Source: Ricordea florida
Lineage: Eukaryota > Cnidaria > Anthozoa > Corallimorpharia > Ricordeidae
Assembly: GCA_949710005.1 (NCBI GenBank)
Contig: OX453275.1
Span: 17,941,259 to 18,005,258, forward strand
Direction: 5' to 3'
DNA length: 64,000 nucleotides
Shown here: positions 10,502 through 21,763 of the stretch, piece by piece
Layout: every line of letters begins with the position of its first letter
Position numbering within the stretch: position 1 is the stretch's first letter
Notes under the pieces: generated by a model
The model's input: the letters and a program-made list of their open reading frames with translations, nothing else
What the model was told of the DNA's origin: nothing
Database searches by the model: none
Program-made: the position numbers and the translations under genes

Positions 10502-13500
10502 ATGGCGGCTGCCATGGAGGGTGAGTGGGTTCTTGATTTGCAGGATTAATAGCCATTTTACCGTGTAAAACGCAATAATTTCACGAAAAGTCAGTAAAAT
10601 CATCTAGTTTATACAGCGCTCAAACTTTTTGATGCAAAAGTCTTTGAAGTTTTGACTTAATAAGCAGAATTTAGGAAATACTTACAGATCTTGTAGAATG
10701 TTTTCTTCGATAATCCGATAGAAATTGAAGTATAATTTTCGCTCATATCAATCATACACATCTGTTTTTAAACATTATTTGAATTATCGGTTATTCGTTA
10801 ATGAAAATTCCATATGATATGCCATTTTTAATGCATACATGGTTGCATAATGGTTTCTTTAAACACGCTAAAATCATCAGTCTAAAAAAGTTAAGTGAAG
10901 TAAAAAGGATATAAAGACTACACATACCTGAATGGCTTACATGATTATCGTGTGCCGGGAATCAGAAAACTAGGAGAGCTAACAGGTTTCTTTCCCTTTT
11001 GAACTGACTTAGCGATGTTGTTCTTTGTATGTTTGTTGTGGTAACTCATTCCAAATCGTGGCACCGCTATGGTGACAAAAAAAACTTTTGGAAGTGCAGA
11101 TAAGGTTTCGTAAATTATAATATACCGTATATGTGCTGTTATGTCCCCGTCTCAGTTGCAGTTGCATTGCAACTTAAACGCTGAAAAATATTCATCTGAT
11201 ACAAATAGGGTCCTCATCTAAGAGACGTGTTGATGATGCTGAGGAGTCAAATGCAGTCAAACGATTCTGCAAGAAGAAGTGTATCATTCACTGCACCGAC
11301 GATAGCAGTAATTTAGTTAATCCTAAAGATGAGGAGTCGTGGAAAACCTTGCTACGAGCAGCACAGATTCGAAATCATCAAGAAATCGTAGAACTTTCGA
11401 AGTCTTTAAGCGAAGGAGAAGTCCTGCTGATTTACTACCATCGAAAGTGTCGAAGCATTTTTACAATGAAGAAGTTATTAGATAAATTATTCCAGCAATA
11501 ATCCAATAGCCTGACTCAACCAGAACAAGTGGCTATGAGAGTGTCTATTCGAGGATCTTCCAATATTTCCACAACATATGAGCGCATTTGTATTTTTTGT
11601 GAAAAGCCAAGATATTTCAAGGGTACAAGGAATCGTGAGCCTTTAGTACAATGCCGAGATATGCGTGCAGATAGCTCTATCAGAAAGATAGCTACACAAA
11701 AGAATGACAGCAAGATTCTTGCCCTTGTGTCGCGCGAATTAGTTGCAGCAGAGGCTTGTTATCACAGGACATGCTACAGGAGTTACACTAGACCAGAAGC
11801 AAGCAGCAGTGTGAACCCTGATGTCAGCAGTGAATCTCCGGATGACGAATATGCCCATCTAGAGTCTGATGCCTACCAGATGCTTTTTGACTTTATCAGG
11901 TCAGATGTGATAGAAAACGAGAAAGTCGTAAGGTTGTCTGAGATGACGCAGTTACTTGTACAGTATCTAATGTCATTAGGGGCTAAGGAGTGTAAGCCAT
12001 CAACAAAGAAGCATATCAAAAGGAACATAGAAGCAGAATTTAATGAGTTGATCAAGTTTGAAAACTTGCTAGACAACAACCGTGTATTCCTAATCCCTCC
12101 TAACCTAACACCAGTGCAAATCGCCAGAAATGTACTAAATATCCTTATGGCAGAAAAAGAAGACAAAGGCTCAAAAACAAAGGTCTCCAATATTCAGAAA
12201 GCTGCAGCTGACATCCGCGATGCCATTCGAAACGAAGAGAGCAAAATGTCATGGCCACCGCGCCCTTCAGAGCTCAACGAAAGCGCCATAGAGGTCCCTG
12301 AAGAGCTTAGTGCGTTTTGTATACCTTGCTGACTGGCAACAAAGATTCGTCAGAGGGAGAATGTTGTCAAAGAGTCCAGCGGTTGATGAAGTCGTTCGCG
12401 CAAGACCTAGTATTTGGAGTAACCAGAGGGAGGATTAAGCCAACTAAACAAATTCTTCTCTCGTATGCTGTAAAAACTCTCACAAACAATGTTGAGCTAG
12501 TGTCTATACTAAACCGTTATGGTCATGGTATTTCCTATTCCCAGCTTGAGGAAATTAACACCGCTCGTTGTATGCAGAAAATGGCAACAACAACAAGTGA
12601 AATTCCTCTACCTGCCAATATACAACCTCATGTTAGTACCACATTAGCATGGGATAATATTGACAGACTCGAAGAGACTCTTTCAGGTGAAGGCACTTCA
12701 CACCGTGTAAACGGCATAGCAGTACAGGCGAGACATTTTGGCCCCCATCCCCTCACTGAGCAGCCACCTGGGATCACTAAAAGTAAGCAAAGGAGTGTTG
12801 AGCCACTTGATGTTGTTGCTCTACCCATTTACAATGCAGGTGAGCGTCAAGGCCCTAAGCCAAGAGCATATGTTGAAGTAAACGACCAGGAAGCGTTAGA
12901 AAATGCCCGAAGAAAAAACCTTTTATGGGTTTTAGTGCGCCTACATGCACAGGTGAGCCAGAAAGTTAGTGGATGGACTGGCTATAACATTTTGGTGCGC
13001 AACGAAATTGAGGCTCGTGAAGACAATATCGGATACCTCCCCACTATTGATGCGCCTGCAACTAACATGTCAACTGTTAATGAGATTTTGGTCCGCTCCC
13101 AGAAGATAAGAGAAACTCTTGTACTGAAGAGCATAGTACTCGTATTTGATCAAGCTCTGTATGCCAAGGCAACAGAGAAACATCCAGACAAGTTTTCAGA
13201 TATTGTTATTCGGATGGGTGTCTTCCATACAGTGTGCACACTTCTTTCCATAATCGGAAAGAGATTCCAAGACGCTGGTTTAAGGGACGTTCGCATTGAA
13301 TCAGGGGTAATTGCTGAAGGTTCTGTGACAGGAGTTCTTGAAGGACGTAGATACAACCGTGCTGTGAGGTTTCATAAACTGATGTATGAAGCACTCCAAA
13401 GACTTATCTGGAAAGGATTTCAGACGTGGGTAGAAGTAAAGTTCCCCGAGAAGAAACAGTTTATCCAAGATTTCTTTGCCGGATTGAAACCTTTATACGA

Positions 13501-15857
13501 CAACCTGTACCAAAAGGAACAACAGAGGGTCTTGGATAGTCAAAGTTTCACAGACTTTATCACACTGTACGATGTGTACCTTGACTATCTACACAATAAC
13601 AACGGGAAACTATCTAGTTTCTGGATGTCATACATTGATCTCATGGACATTCTGCTGAATATGGTGAGAGCATCAAGAGAAGGGCATTGGGAGCTGCATT
13701 TATCTGCCATTGAACAAATGATACCATGGTGCTTTCCCTATGATAACGTAAATTATGCCCGCTATTTACCTGCATACCTGTCTGAAGAGACCCATCCTGG
13801 GGCTCATGAATGTTTTAAGTCTGGTGGATTCTCGGTCCAGATCGGTGACCAAAACCCCTTTGGTAGGGTTCCATTTGATCAAACATGCGAGGAGACGGTC
13901 AATAAGGACACCCAGACAGCCGGGGGCACCAAAGGCTTCAGTCTTAAAGCAGGAGCAGTTAGCAAGTATTATATAGTTTCTGAATTTCGCAGTATTTTTT
14001 TGAAGCAGCTGAGGGACATGCTAAATCTAAGCAAATCCAATTCTGTGCATACTGATCTTCAAAAAACAAGAAAGTGAAGTCGCTGATTGCTATGCTAGAA
14101 AGCAACTGGATAAATCCATTCAGTGCTGAGCAGCAGGATTTGGTATGTTTGTCCACCGGAAAGGTTGTCACCCAAAAGATAGAGGAAGACCTGTTGGGCG
14201 CAAAAGCTATCGGGGAAAAGGCATACAAAGAATTTCGTGCACAGCGCTTGGAGGCAAATCCGCCAGTCAAATTTCACGAGACCCTGAAGAAATCAAAGCT
14301 GAAGACATTCTCTGAACTTAACAAGAAGGTAAAATTCAAGAGCAAAACAGCAAAGGAGATCATCCTAAAAGCTGATAGAGCTCTTTTTGGTCAAATGGTT
14401 ATCATTGCAGAAAACAGACAACTTCACATAAGAGATGTCCTCTGTCATCCGTTGGGACCTCTTCCTTGGGCACTATCCACAGTAGATGGGTCACTACGGA
14501 AAACCAGCAAAGCAACACTAGCAAAGGAGCTGCAAAAGAATGCACCAGCTGCGGAGGAAATTCCTCAGCCATCTGCATGCGTCATAGATGGCATGGTACT
14601 AGTGCAAAGGTTGAAAGGTGACCATAAGAAGTTTTCAGATGTTGCCGACTCCTTGTTTGGAATGGTTCTACATGAGGGTGCGTCCTCGAAGAGAATTGAC
14701 GTTATCTTCGATGTGTATAGGGAGAACTCAATTAAGAATACAGAAAGAGAGCATCGAGGGGCTGACTATGGAAACGAATTTAGAAATCTCCAACCCGACC
14801 ATAAGGTGCAGCAGTGGAGAAAGTTCCTTCAAAATCCACAGAATAAGAAAGCCTTAACAATATTTGTGACCAAAGAATGGAAACAAGACAAGTATAGAAG
14901 AAAGCTCACAGGCAAGGTCCTATTTGAAGCTTGTGAAGAAGAGTGTCACCAAATCTCACCAGAGGCTGCCTTTATCGTTGAAGAACTTAACTCAACACAA
15001 GAAGAAGCTGATACAAGGATTCTTCTTCATTTCTCTCATGCAGCCAGATCGGATTACAGCACATTGATTGTGGCATCAGAAGATACAGATGTCTTCATTC
15101 TTTGTGTGTCATTCAAGCATTTAATCCCGTCGTCAATATTTTTCAAGTGTGGAACACAAACAAGAGTTAGATACATCAGCATCACGAGTATAGTGCAAGC
15201 CCTAGGTCAAAACTTGTGCAGCAGTCTCCTTGGCATGCACGCTTATACTGGTCGCGACACCGTGAGTGCTTTTGCTGGGCGGGGTAAGATTGGTGCACTT
15301 CGAATCGTCAAAGAACAGAGATCCTTTCAGGAAATGTTTGACCTCTTAGGAGTGGAATGGGAACTCTCAGATGATCTATTTCAGATGCTTCAGAATTTCA
15401 CCTGTCGCATGTACAGTTCCCGCCCAGGGACAAACAGCATCAATGAGCTAAGATATAGATTGTTCTGTTCAAAGAGAGGTAACATCGAGTCCGACCAACT
15501 ACCACCTTGCGCTGATTGCCTGTATAAACATGCGTGTCGAGCAAACTATCAAACAGAAATCTGGAGGCGAAGTCTTGAGAACTGCCCTGAAATTCCGAGT
15601 CCCTTCAGACATGGCTGGATTCAGGATGAGAACAAGTTAGGGATTGATTGGACGAGTGGTCAGCCAGCCCTGCAACAGTTTTAGAGCTACTCTCTTGTTC
15701 TTGCACAAAATCGTGTAGGCTCCCGAACTGCAGCTGCCTAGCAAATGGTCTTAAGTGCACAGACATGTGCCGGCTCTCCGATTGTGACAACAGGCGAGAA
15801 GAACAAGCTGTCACAGTAGACGTCGATGCTGATGATGACGAGAGTGACGAGGACTAG
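10502..15857 (+). pseudogene. Large PIN/FEN1-like nuclease protein with CXC domain, two exons, several point breaks
   Basis: Exon 1 is 10502-10520 (ATG in an AAAATGGCGGC context, donor GTGAGT). Exon 2 starts at 11209 after an ATAG acceptor, and the frame is kept. The long frame then has a TAA at 11499-11501 and frame changes at about 12315 (T run), 14040-14080 and about 15673 (C run). Order: two Cys/His clusters (11260-11450; 11580-11790), a long helical middle (12317-14077), then a nuclease-like region in 14074-15684. There, Asp172, Asp213 (VIFDVY, followed by K and R), Glu310-Asp313 (EEADTR) and Glu336-Asp339 (EDTDVF) follow the spacing of FEN1/XPG acidic motifs, and Gly-Arg-Asp395 with a GRGK loop resembles their helix-turn-helix. 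It ends in a CXC cluster (CSCTKSCRLPNCSC) and an acidic tail. Function inferred from motifs only. Confidence 0.7.
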
Positions 15858-16295
15858 AATATGTGGTCTGATTCTGTTTCTCAGCGTATTTGCCTTGGCT
15901 GTCGACATGATATATTGCCCACAGAAGAATACAGTCATTGCTAGTCGCTGCTACATTTAAACATATGACTTGCTAAATGTGCACCCAAAATACATAAAAA
16001 CAAATGATCATCGTAAGAGGAACTATAACGTTTTGCATGTCACCCTCGAACATCCAAAAAGTATGCATGCTTCGCAGAAAAACCACAATTAGTGCTTTTG
16101 CCGGAACAGTTTGCAACTATGGTCTTTTAGTTTATAGTTTTGAGAGCAGTTTCTTTCACAGCTTGAATTCTGAGGATTTTGCATGTTCCTTCCAGTTTTG
16201 ATCGTTTTGGGGCACTTCAGGGGACAAAATTGGCATGTTTGAAAATCAATGATGGCGGATCTAATATGGCCGCCAAAAAGGTAATGTCATAATAT

Positions 16296-16777
16296 TAGTC
16301 CATGGGCCTCATAGGTAGCTATAACACCTGAGTCAAACTAGTATGTAGTTGTCATCTAGAACTATCATTTAACAGTTTTTTCAAACAATTCATCTTTATT
16401 ACTTTAGTTAATATCGACCCTCTAGTTTAAAGGGCTACTTTTCTATGTTACCATGGCAACAAACACCAGAATTCATCTAATTTTGCTACAAAAGTCTCGA
16501 AAATCACTTGCAAAACAGTGGTACCATTTAATCATCTAAACGTGTCCCCAAAACATGAGTAAAAATGTAAGGAAAAACTTATGTAAGTACATTTATTTGA
16601 CATTGTAGAAAGCCGATTGACGTCATTTCATCACGTGATAAACCCTATAAAACATTTGACGTGGTTATCATACATTAAAATAAACTAGAGGAGTCATAGT
16701 TCTTTAAAATATAAGCCACTCTTTGTCCCTCTTTTTGGTACCAAATCATGAAATTTGAGGTCCTGGCCCATGGACTA
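16296..16777. mobile_element. Possible 482-bp MITE nested at the right end of the 6.6-kb element
   Basis: An extra TAGTCCATGGGCC at 16296-16308, preceded by TAT, pairs with the right terminal repeat at 16765-16777 and would define a 482-bp non-autonomous element of the same family. No ORF. It contains GTTACCATGGCAAC near 16447 and ATCACGTGAT near 16630. The alternative is a duplicated end within the large element, because the GGTACC motif next to the right terminus matches the far-left end (10155) better than this one. Confidence 0.45.
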
Positions 16778-17001
16778 TATGTTTCTTGATAATTGCGTAA
16801 TTAATTAACTGATTAATTATTTGTATGTACTTTGGGATTTCAACAGGATTTTATTTAATAATATGTGTTCAATAACGAGACAGGACTTGTTTTAGAAAGG
16901 TGGCCCGCCTAGAATAGCTTCGCTAATTGCGGGTCGCCTAGGACTGTGATGATATTGTAATGTTCACAAACAAATAAATTGATTAATTGATTGATTGCTT
17001 C

Positions 17002-17724
17002 TACAGATCTATTTAACCCGCCTAAACCGGCACTTGTTAACCCAAGTCCCGTGGTTGGAATAAACCATGCATACCGATATGTAGACGTAGCGCTATTCTT
17101 TATGAATTGAAGCAATGTCCCTTGAGATGAGCCACCCTCATCTGAGAATTTAAAATGACCATTGGGCCACGTATCTTTAACTTTCATGAATCCGACACGA
17201 CTCGCATAAATAAATAAATCACCTAATCCATGCAAATTCCCGAACCTCCATCTAAAATGCCCATTATTGGGTAAACCAAATTCTCGGCATAATTTTTTGT
17301 ACTGCATCTTATTGTATGGGTTTGCTGTTTGAGTAAATTGCAGAATGATAAACCCAATTCATATAAGATTCTTCTAATCGTAAAGTAAATATAAAATTTG
17401 ATGAATCCATCGATGACGGGTGGATAATCCATGCTTAAAGCAAGACTAATATCACATCCAGAAGTGGCACACCAAACGGCAAAATTTAACTGTTGTGGCC
17501 AATAATCAAAATTTGGGCTGTTTAACCACCTATGGCATTGTTTAGCTGACCTGAAAGTGACAACAAGTGATGTGAAAATATCTCTCATCTGTACTGAAAA
17601 TTTTTGATTTTCAGCTACATTTATATCTAATTTAGTCAATAATCTAGTATGATCATCCGCTTTTTTATAAAAAAATCAACCGCTGGAATAGGATATGGTC
17701 CGGGAATTTTCCTTGTGGTGGTAA
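17002..17724 (-). pseudogene. Virus-like element: N-terminal part of the split structural-like protein
   Basis: Minus-strand open segments in three frames: a Pro-rich start (17720-17660), a frameshift in a 7-T run near 17668, the main block 17639-17223, a shift near 17300, and a last block down to 17002, where the LINE inserted. The main block has a Trp-rich region (CHRWLNSPNFDYWPQQLNF) followed by AVWCATSGCDIS and an aromatic IYFTIRRILYEL segment. The last block has the motifs FSDEGG and GLTSAG. I recognise this as a multi-copy cnidarian family that occurs with the same neighbours, but I know no assigned function. Capsid or penton identity is possible and unproven. The C-terminal half is at 9287-9934. 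Confidence 0.6.
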
Positions 17725-17886
17725 TTAAGCTTTAACAACTGCCGGTTTACTTTTTTCCTTTGGTTTAACGACATCAGTTTTTGGTTTAACAACAGTCGGT
17801 TTACTTTCCTTTTTGGGGTCAAATGCAGGTTTACTATCTCTAATTTGCCAATGTGGATCTATGACCTGATCTCCGAACTGAAACAT
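17725..17886 (-). CDS. Virus-like element: 53-aa Lys/Pro/Val-rich ORF
   Basis: ATG at 17886 to TAA at 17725. An aromatic start (MFQFGDQVIDPHWQ) is followed by repeats of the type K-P-x-V-V-K-P. The stop is immediately followed, in another frame, by the Pro-rich start of the next block. This could therefore be the real N-terminus of the split structural-like protein, detached by a frameshift, rather than a gene of its own. Confidence 0.4.
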   Translation of the reverse strand: MFQFGDQVIDPHWQIRDSKPAFDPKKESKPTVVKPKTDVVKPKEKSKPAVVKA

Positions 17887-17895
17887 ATTAGAATA

Positions 17896-18480
17896 TTAAT
17901 GTTGGATCTTTTTAAAATCTTTCGGGAATTCTCTAACCATTTCCTTGAGGACTCCGGTTTGGATCTCGCCCATCTCTATTGCATTATTCTGAATACCTAG
18001 TTTCAAACTAATGTAATGGACTTCTTCGGATAATATCCTACTAAACTCTTCATCCCTAATCTTATCGTCGTTTAAAGATCTAGAAATTAAATCGTCGATT
18101 CGATTGATCTTAGATCTAGCTAATTGCGTAATTTTAGAGTGTTTGGATACTTTTTTTTGGAAAACTTGACTCCAGCGGTTGTATACTTATAACACCGAAT
18201 AATCCGCCTATGGCACCTATAGGTCCACCTACTATTCCTCCAAATCCTGGTAATGATAATACTAAACCAGTTACGGATAAGATAATTGAAATATTGGCGG
18301 TAGATCCAATCGCTACTTTTCTAATGGTTTTGTATCGGTCTCTGGTATTTTCGTATTTTTCGATTTCGTGTTCTAAATGTTGTAAATGTATTTCTTTTAG
18401 GTGTTTAATTAGGGTGATTGGTATGGGTTCCCATTGGGATAATCGGGGCTTTATATACCACTCCTCGTGAATATCACACC
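17896..18480 (-). pseudogene. Virus-like element: Gly-rich hydrophobic membrane protein with helical tail
   Basis: The first part (to about 18195) has an aromatic start (EEWYIKPRLSQW), an amphipathic helix with HLKEIHLQHLEHEIEKYE, then a long Gly/Ile/Leu stretch (LPGFGGIVGGPIGAIGGLFG), which is a likely membrane hairpin. A frameshift near 18195 leads to a charged helical tail that begins with SKHSKI and ends at TAA 17896-17898. This architecture (hydrophobic Gly-rich segment followed by a SKHxKI helix) is a cnidarian multi-copy family in my memory. The start is not defined, because the DIRS element begins close to 18480. A membrane-active or virion-membrane role is only inferred. Confidence 0.55.
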
Positions 18481-18537
18481 ACTTGACGCCGACCAGTTCA
18501 CTCTGGTTTAATTGCCGTTAGGTTTTCTTGTTTTAAA

Positions 18538-19294
18538 TGTCGAGCGGCGAACAAGAAACGGTTACTCGACAGGATCTAACCGAGTTCCATGCTTTCCTAC
18601 TCAAGCAGCTCAAATCCCACACTTCTGAGCTTTCCTCTAAGTTTGAGAAGGCTTCCACTGACTCTGAGTGCGCATTGACTGTGTCTAAACAGCTAAAGTC
18701 GAAAGCGAGCTGAAATTTGCCTATTCTGGAAACGAAAGGAACTATAAATTTAACCTTGAAGTCTTGGATCCTCTCGAAAGTGCTTCGAAGGAAGTTCTTG
18801 TTCAAGACTCAGCGAAAGCGTCCCTACTTGTAAGCGACTCTATTAAACTCCTCAAGGAACGCAACAGAAAGATTCGAATGGCCGATTCTTTCGAAGGTGA
18901 TTGGCTTACGGTCAAACATTACGAGAGTAACGCTGTGGCCCTTGACCTGGAGGACGATAAAAGGATCCGTGCTGCTGAAAGGTAGGCTTTGAGAGTCGAA
19001 ACCCGCACCCGTGCCAGACGCCAAAATGCTGAACGCATGCAGGGAAGATGTCCGCCGTTTTCTCAGCCATACAGCTTTCGAGGACAGTTCGAACGTAGTC
19101 AGTTCTCTTTTTCAACCTCTGTAAGGTACCAGCAACCCCCAGACTTATGCAATCGCCAGCGAGGTGCGTGCCGGTTCTGTGGCTCCTCCGGACATTGGTG
19201 GAGAGAGTGTCCCGTCAGATTGGCCCGGACCTTCACTGCTGGAAACGCCCTTCACACTGTCGGAACAAATCCCAGTGCGTCCACAACACGCTAG
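18538..19294 (+). pseudogene. DIRS gag-like protein with zinc knuckle
   Basis: ATG at 18538. Open for 58 codons, frameshift near 18705, continues through a helical capsid-like region (KERNRKIRMADSFEGDW near 18860-18900; DDKRIRAAER near 18955), then a TAG at 18985-18987, and resumes in the same frame to 19294. The C-terminal part has an Arg-rich stretch and a CX2CX4HX4C zinc knuckle (CRFCGSSGHWWREC near 19168-19210). The role would be nucleic-acid packaging of the retrotransposon intermediate. At least two breaks make it inactive. Confidence 0.75.
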
Positions 19295-20888
19295 CTCACG
19301 TTCGCAGTTTTTAGCCAACTTGTCTACAAGCGTTTCAGATTTGCTGTGCACCGGCTATGGAGCCGTTTCCACCGTCCGTCATCCTGATGTCTGGCAGGAG
19401 TTTAGGGCACTTATGGAAGATATGTTTATTGACAGTTCTTCTCTAGCGTTTTATAAACAGAATTTGCATGAGTACGAGCGAGGTAGCGCTGCGGCGGTAG
19501 TCAAAGGCCGCCTAAGGGCACACTTACTGTTCTGCTCCCATACTCGTCTTTGGGTGGGTACAGGTACAAATTCGATTTGAAATCGTGGTACCACCACATT
19601 GACATCTATCAGCCTCATCAACAGTTCTTAGGTTTTCAGTGGGCCCTTGGTGCGGCTAGAAGCCGATATTTTTGTTTCACCGTCTTACCTTTTGGGCTGT
19701 CGTCCGCCCCTTACCTGTTCACGAAAATTTTCCGTCCGCTGGTACGCTATTGGAGAGGCACAGGTATTCATTTAGTTCTTTTTTTAGATGACGGAGCTGG
19801 CTGTGAAAAAGATTTCCTCTCGACACAGTGCTGTTCCAACATTGTTCGGTCTGATTTACGCAGAGCGGGGTTGGTGCCCAACTGTGATAAATCTGTTTGG
19901 ACCCCTGTTCAACGTTTAGAATGGCGGGGTATCATGGGACCTTCATAGAGCTGTCTTGTCTATTCCTCAACCTCGTATAGACCGATTACTGTCTTTAAGC
20001 TAATTTAAAGACCACTTGCCGTCTGTCAGCCCCAGTTTCGCTGCCTCTGTCGTAGATAAAATTATCTCTTTATCGCCATGATTGGGTAAGATTTCTGCAA
20101 TCTCTTTTCGCGATGCTTGGGATGGTCCTCTGGATTTGAGTCGTTTCCAGTTTTATGCACAATGCTTGGACGAAATTGATTTCTGGCTCATGAATTGTCT
20201 CAAGCTTAACTGTAGAAAGTTATTCGAGTACTCTCGGCCAGTTTCTATTATCTGTACCGACGCTAGTGCCTTCGCATGTGGGGGGCATGCCCATTTTATT
20301 GACAAGAACGAGTTTGAACTGTTTTACAAAGCTTTTTCCTCCGCGGAATCCAATCTTGATAGCATCGGTAGGGAGTTGCTGGCTATCCTTCATTCGCTTA
20401 AGTCGTTTAAGTTGCTTATTCAGGGCAAGGTGGTCAAGTTGTACACTGACAGCAGGAATGCTTCTGTTATCGCCATTAGGGGCAGTACGTCATTGAGACT
20501 GCAGCGCCAGGCTTTGGAAATTTTTCAGTTTTGTGCCGCTCATCATGTATCGATTGAAATCGAGTGGGTCCCTAGGTCCCTTAATGGGTACGCTGATTCT
20601 TTGAGTAGAGTTGTTGATTTCGACGGTTGGAGCGTCTTTACAAGTTTTTTCGCGTATATTTCGTCTCTGTTTGGTCCTTTTACGGTCGATAGGTTTGCAT
20701 CCCCAGACTCGACCAAGTGTGCCAAATTTTATTCCAAATTTTGGTGTCCCGGGGCGGAAGGCGTCGACGCTTTCAGTGTCGATTGGGCGGATGAGAACAA
20801 TCGGATGGTGCCACCTATTTATCTCATTAGTCGTACAATTTTTTCATTTAGAAGCGTGTGGTGCCCGCGGTGTTCTCGTTATCCCTAA
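19164..20888 (+). pseudogene. DIRS reverse transcriptase-RNase H with internal deletion
   Basis: Starts overlapping the end of gag in another frame. The N-terminal linker (19164-19530) runs into VKGRLRAHL and then jumps almost directly to the catalytic core KFDLKSWYHHIDI (near 19570), so the finger part of the reverse transcriptase, usually over 100 residues, is missing. The core continues with FCFTVLPFGLSSAPY and FLDDG, the polymerase active-site motif (near 19790). After a break near 19946, RNase H follows (20082-20888): CTDASAFACGG, a GREL motif, LYTDSRNA and NGYADSLSR supply the acidic residues. The downstream TVDRFAS / FWCPGAEGVDAF block is typical of DIRS elements. Further frames are open to about 21100. 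Confidence 0.8.
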
Positions 20889-21239
20889 GCGGCTTTCAGC
20901 GGCCTTTTGGCCCACCGTTTTCCCGATGGGTGGACTGAGGCCTTCCGTTTTTCAAGTTGTCGAGTTCCCTGAGCCTTCATTTGTTTTTGCGCCTGTTCGC
21001 GATGGTCACAATACGATATTTTGCCCGTTCAGATTTAAAGTCTCCTGTTTTAGCTTTACTATTGGATGGCTCCATTCGCGGTTCCTCAGTCTCTTGTCTT
21101 AATGCCTTTTGCATTTTATTCCTGCTTGGGTCGTTCCAGTGTCATGGGATATCTCGACAGCCCTTTGGTCATAGGTTCTTCGTGCAGTTCATGGCCTTAG
21201 CTATTGTTTCACGCCTCATGGCGTTTCTTAGAGTTCTAT

Positions 21240-21440
21240 ACGCCTTTTAGCGTAGTTCTTTGCGCTTTGTAGCGTCGTAGTGCGTGCGCGTTGTTCTCTA
21301 GCAACGTGCGCTACATAACGCTGGATATTGTTGTGCGCTTCATAGCGTTAGTTATTGTGCTACTCTTCATAGCGCTAGTTATTGTGCTAGCATTTATGTT
21401 TGCACGCTTTATAGCGTTACGTATTGTTATACGGGGCATT
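21240..21440 (+). repeat. Imperfect ~28-bp repeats around TAGCGTTA/TTATTGT
   Basis: Between RNase H and the recombinase, the sequence repeats a pattern of GCGCTTCATAGCGTTA followed by TTATTGTGCT about six times with variation. No ORF. It may be a degenerated tandem repeat or part of the element's internal complementary region. Confidence 0.5.
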
Positions 21441-21763
21441 ACTGTTTAATGATCAACTACCTCATGCCTATTGTATTTCTCTCTTGTCTCTTTGTTAACA
21501 TAATCGTCATGAATTTGAGGTTATTTGTAGTTCATAGAATCTTTGACTCATGCTTCATAGCTTTTTTATTAAAGAGTGGGCGCTTGTTTTACCATGCGTG
21601 TGTTGTTACTGGCGCTCCATAGCCTCTACTTGAGTATTAGCCAGCATTACTTTTTGTTGTTAATCGTTTCCTACTGTTCGGCTTTTCCTACGTTTGGCGC
21701 TTTTTCCCCTATTTCTAGATTTTGTGGCTTGTATTCGCTGGTCACTTACTATAATACGATACG

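Larger units (their letters stand above)
10155..16777 (+). mobile_element. 6.6-kb TIR element carrying a FEN1/XPG-like (PIN) nuclease gene
   Basis: TAGTCCATGGGCCA at 10155-10168 is repeated inverted at 16764-16777, each flanked by TAT (10152-10154, 16778-16780). A GATTTTGGTACCAA/GATTTGGTACCAA motif follows both ends at slightly different distances, which supports pairing of these two termini. A third copy of the 13-base end lies inside at 16296-16308. Contents: a 5' region of about 350 bp, one long plus-strand gene (10502-15857), and 0.9 kb of 3' sequence. No DDE transposase, rolling-circle Rep, tyrosine recombinase or reverse transcriptase is visible. I infer that the encoded nuclease is part of the mobility machinery, but passenger capture cannot be excluded. 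Confidence 0.7.
9935..16996 (+). mobile_element. 5'-truncated LINE fragment, split by the 6.6-kb TIR element
   Basis: Two flanks of one insertion: 9935-10154 and 16778-16996, about 440 bp together. The first 100 bases are open to a TAA at 10037-10039 and encode a basic/hydrophobic tail (KRKLKNWLLKLMEIEE...), compatible with the end of a reverse-transcriptase ORF. The right part reads like a 3' UTR and ends in an AATTGATTAATTGATTGATT tail, typical of several LINE clades. GCTTC at 9930-9934 and 16997-17001 is the target-site duplication. Direction is plus, opposite to the virus-like gene it interrupts. The clade cannot be named from so short a piece. Confidence 0.65.

Noticed and set aside
18210-18470. 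Plus-strand 86-codon ORF.
   Set aside because: Shadow of the Gly-rich hydrophobic protein on the minus strand.
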